Shown piece after piece: positions 62,210 to 64,000 of a DNA stretch of 64,000 bases. The notes beneath the pieces are model-generated. The model was not told the origin of the DNA. It did no database searches and saw only the letters and a list, made by a program, of their open reading frames with translations. The position numbers and the translations under genes are program-made. Each line of letters starts with the position of its first letter. Position 1 is the stretch's first letter. Origin of the DNA: Glaciecola sp041380235 (lineage in GTDB: Bacteria > Pseudomonadota > Gammaproteobacteria > Enterobacterales > Alteromonadaceae); contig NZ_JBGIYY010000010.1 of assembly GCF_041380235.1 (NCBI RefSeq), positions 1 through 64,000 on the forward strand. The letters run 5' to 3'.

Positions 62210-64000
62210 ATGTTTAGTCGTAAACGTGTTATCAGCTTTGCTGCTGTTATTCTGTCGGTATTCGTATTGGCAGGATGCGGTGGCTCAGATGTGGAATCGG
62301 GACAGGTTCTAACTACCTGTAACGTTCCTAATATACCTAATCCAAGCGGTCCTGGTTGTGTTCCACCGCCACCTATCGTTTGTCCCCCACCAACGGTGCC
62401 TAATGCAGCAAATGATGCCTGTGCCGTAGGATTTAATCCTGAACTGGATGATCCTGTATTTTTCCCAGGCACCGACCAAGCGGTTTTGTATTACAACAGA
62501 GCTGCAGTAGGGGCTGACAATAGTCCTAACGACCCGTCTTATGAGGGCTATCGCTTACATACATGGAGTAATGATGCATGTGATGCCTATGCCGACGCCG
62601 ACACCCCCTGGGAAGATGGTCGAATTCACAACGGCATTGACCCTACCTATGGTGCATACTGGATCTTAGATCTTAAACCGGGCTATGCAGAAACACCGGG
62701 AGCATGTCATAACTTCATTATCCACATTGGAACAGATGACGCCGGCAAGGAAATGGGTGGTGGCGACTTTAAAGGTAAGCTTCAACAGCCTGATGACGAA
62801 CGCTTTGCGCGCATGAATTTCACTTTCTCTGGCGTATCTACTATTTATGAATTCCCCATCGATTCTTTGGGAGAGCAACCAGTCTCTATTGATGGCGCTC
62901 AGGCCCACTGGTTAGATGCGACGACCTTGTTATGGAATGTTGACTTCGGTGTAGTGGATAGTGTGAAACTGCATTACTCTACAGATGCAAGCTTAGAAAT
63001 AACACTCGAAACGGGTTTAAATGGCACTGTTGCTGATTTGACTGAAATTGATTTGACCGATGAGCAGCGAGCCATCGCGCCTCATTTATCCGACCTACCA
63101 GCCTTCGCCGGAAATTGGACAGAAGACGATGCAAAAGCTGTGCTTAAAACGCAAGCCGTATTAGGTGCATACAACAACGAAGGTAAGCTGGTTGCTGCCA
63201 CTCGCATTCAAATTCCAAATGTCTTAGACCAGTTATACACAGTGGGTGAAAATGACGCAGATGAAGCGCAATTAGGCCCTGTTTATACAGATTCAGGTAT
63301 TGAAGCAAGAGTATGGGCACCGACAGCAACGAATGTCGCGCTCAAACTTTATGGTGCAGACAAGCGCTTGCAGTCTACTAATGCAATGACTTACGACGCA
63401 ACAACGGGTATCTGGACTTATGCGGGCTCAATGGATTTAGACCGTGCCTTGTATCGCTATGAAGTGACGGTGTTTCATCCTGAAGATGATCAAATAGAAG
63501 TATTAGACGTGACGGACCCTTATTCTGTCAGCCTAGCGCTAAACGGCCGTTTCTCTCAGTTTGTGAATCTACAAGATGAAGATCTCAAGCCAGAAGGCTG
63601 GGATACGCACATCATTCCTACTATTACAGACCCAGAAGATGCGGTGCTCTATGAAGGTCACATACGCGATTTTAGTGCGCTAGATGAGTCTACCTCTGAG
63701 GCAAATCGTGGTAAGTATCTTGCGTTTACTGAAAAAGATTCAGCGCCTATGCAGCATTTAGCAACCTTAGCTCAAAAAGGTTTAACGCATTTTCATATGT
63801 TGCCGGCTAACGACATCGCAACCATAAACGAAGACACCAACAGAACCGTCGATTTCTCAAGCACCGTTCAACAAGTATGTGCTTTAAAGCCTGCGGTAGA
63901 AATTTGTCGCGATAATACGCCACGCGATTTAACTATTGGTGAGCTTTATAATAGTTATGAAGTGTTAAGTGAGCCAGGCGCGGCACAAGCCTTGGCGCAG
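62210..64000 (+). CDS. pulA: Pullulanase-type alpha-1,6-glucosidase lipoprotein (3' end outside window)
   Basis: At least 597 residues, open to the window end. Start ATG 62210 with TTGGAG 9 nt upstream; an in-frame ATG at 62126 overlapping the receptor stop is less likely. Lipoprotein signal with lipobox VLAGC (Cys ~23), then a Pro-rich linker. A CBM41-like starch-binding part follows (LHTWSNDACDAYA, GIDPTYGAYWILDL), then a CBM48-like part (ARVWAPTATNVALKLYG). Next is the GH13 pullulanase entry YEGHIRDFSALDES and KGLTHFHMLP. Cleaves alpha-1,6 branches of starch, glycogen or pullulan at the cell surface. Confidence 0.88.
   Translation, partial: MFSRKRVISFAAVILSVFVLAGCGGSDVESGQVLTTCNVPNIPNPSGPGCVPPPPIVCPPPTVPNAANDACAVGFNPELDDPVFFPGTDQAVLYYNRAAVGADNSPNDPSYEGYRLHTWSNDACDAYADADTPWEDGRIHNGIDPTYGAYWILDLKPGYAETPGACHNFIIHIGTDDAGKEMGGGDFKGKLQQPDDERFARMNFTFSGVSTIYEFPIDSLGEQPVSIDGAQAHWLDATTLLWNVDFGVVDSVKLHYSTDASLEITLETGLNGTVADLTEIDLTDEQRAIAPHLSDLPAFAGNWTEDDAKAVLKTQAVLGAYNNEGKLVAATRIQIPNVLDQLYTVGENDADEAQLGPVYTDSGIEARVWAPTATNVALKLYGADKRLQSTNAMTYDATTGIWTYAGSMDLDRALYRYEVTVFHPEDDQIEVLDVTDPYSVSLALNGRFSQFVNLQDEDLKPEGWDTHIIPTITDPEDAVLYEGHIRDFSALDESTSEANRGKYLAFTEKDSAPMQHLATLAQKGLTHFHMLPANDIATINEDTNRTVDFSSTVQQVCALKPAVEICRDNTPRDLTIGELYNSYEVLSEPGAAQALAQ

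Noticed and set aside
1..64000. tRNA or rRNA genes and CRISPR arrays
   Set aside because: No cloverleaf-like, rRNA-like or regularly spaced repeat pattern was recognised on reading; a tRNA scan would settle this.

Overview
The window looks like an Alteromonadaceae-type marine gammaproteobacterium (Alteromonas, Glaciecola or Paraglaciecola kind). This is inferred from moderate GC, large TonB-dependent receptors, a tryptophan-halogenase-like gene beside a receptor and a pullulanase lipoprotein, and chromosomal narGHJI. No rRNA, tRNA or CRISPR array was seen.

Left part, 1-17 kb: a graveyard of mobile DNA. It holds an IS66-family element with readable ends, scraps of a NYN/LOTUS-type gene and an IS21 transposase, an intact MobV-type relaxase, a decayed group II intron with domain V, and a broken recombination module (XRE repressor, small HTH protein, C-terminal stump of a tyrosine recombinase). 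These are followed by an OB/HD protein, a KfrA-like protein and a MESH1-like alarmone hydrolase. Further right are a response-regulator scrap, a recombinase N-terminal scrap, an integron-cassette-like methyltransferase, an IS110 scrap, and a TetR-controlled DevBCA-like ABC efflux operon enclosed by inverted 39-bp repeats next to an ISAs1 scrap.

Centre, 17-54.6 kb: an anaerobic nitrate-respiration cluster. It contains narGHJI-ppiC, narX and narL, three NarK-type transporters, a YtfE/RIC repair protein, a hemerythrin, nnrS and a SirB2 gene. Molybdenum cofactor genes are present (moaA-mobA-moaBCDE, moeA, moeB), as is a molybdate importer (modABC). The anaerobic ribonucleotide reductase pair nrdG-nrdD is here too, with a porin and a PP2C/protein-kinase fusion next to narK. 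NarL/NarP 7-2-7 sites lie in three intergenic regions. FNR sites lie before narK (perfect) and nrdG, and two NrdR boxes also precede nrdG. A FecA-like TonB receptor with a Fur box and a decayed cation-diffusion-facilitator gene lie between moeB and mod. Taken together the cluster covers nitrate uptake, nitrate reduction, cofactor supply, nitrosative-stress repair and anaerobic DNA precursor synthesis.

Right part, 54.6-64 kb: a small island (KfrA-like coiled-coil protein, AlpA-like regulator, zinc-finger/HTH protein) abuts a second moeB copy that has lost its N-terminal half. After a terminator comes an alpha-glucan locus: a tryptophan-halogenase-like flavoprotein diverging from a large TonB receptor, then a pullulanase lipoprotein cut by the window end. 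KfrA-like genes on both sides of the nitrate cluster suggest that it sits in, or has been repeatedly edited by, integrative or plasmid-derived DNA.
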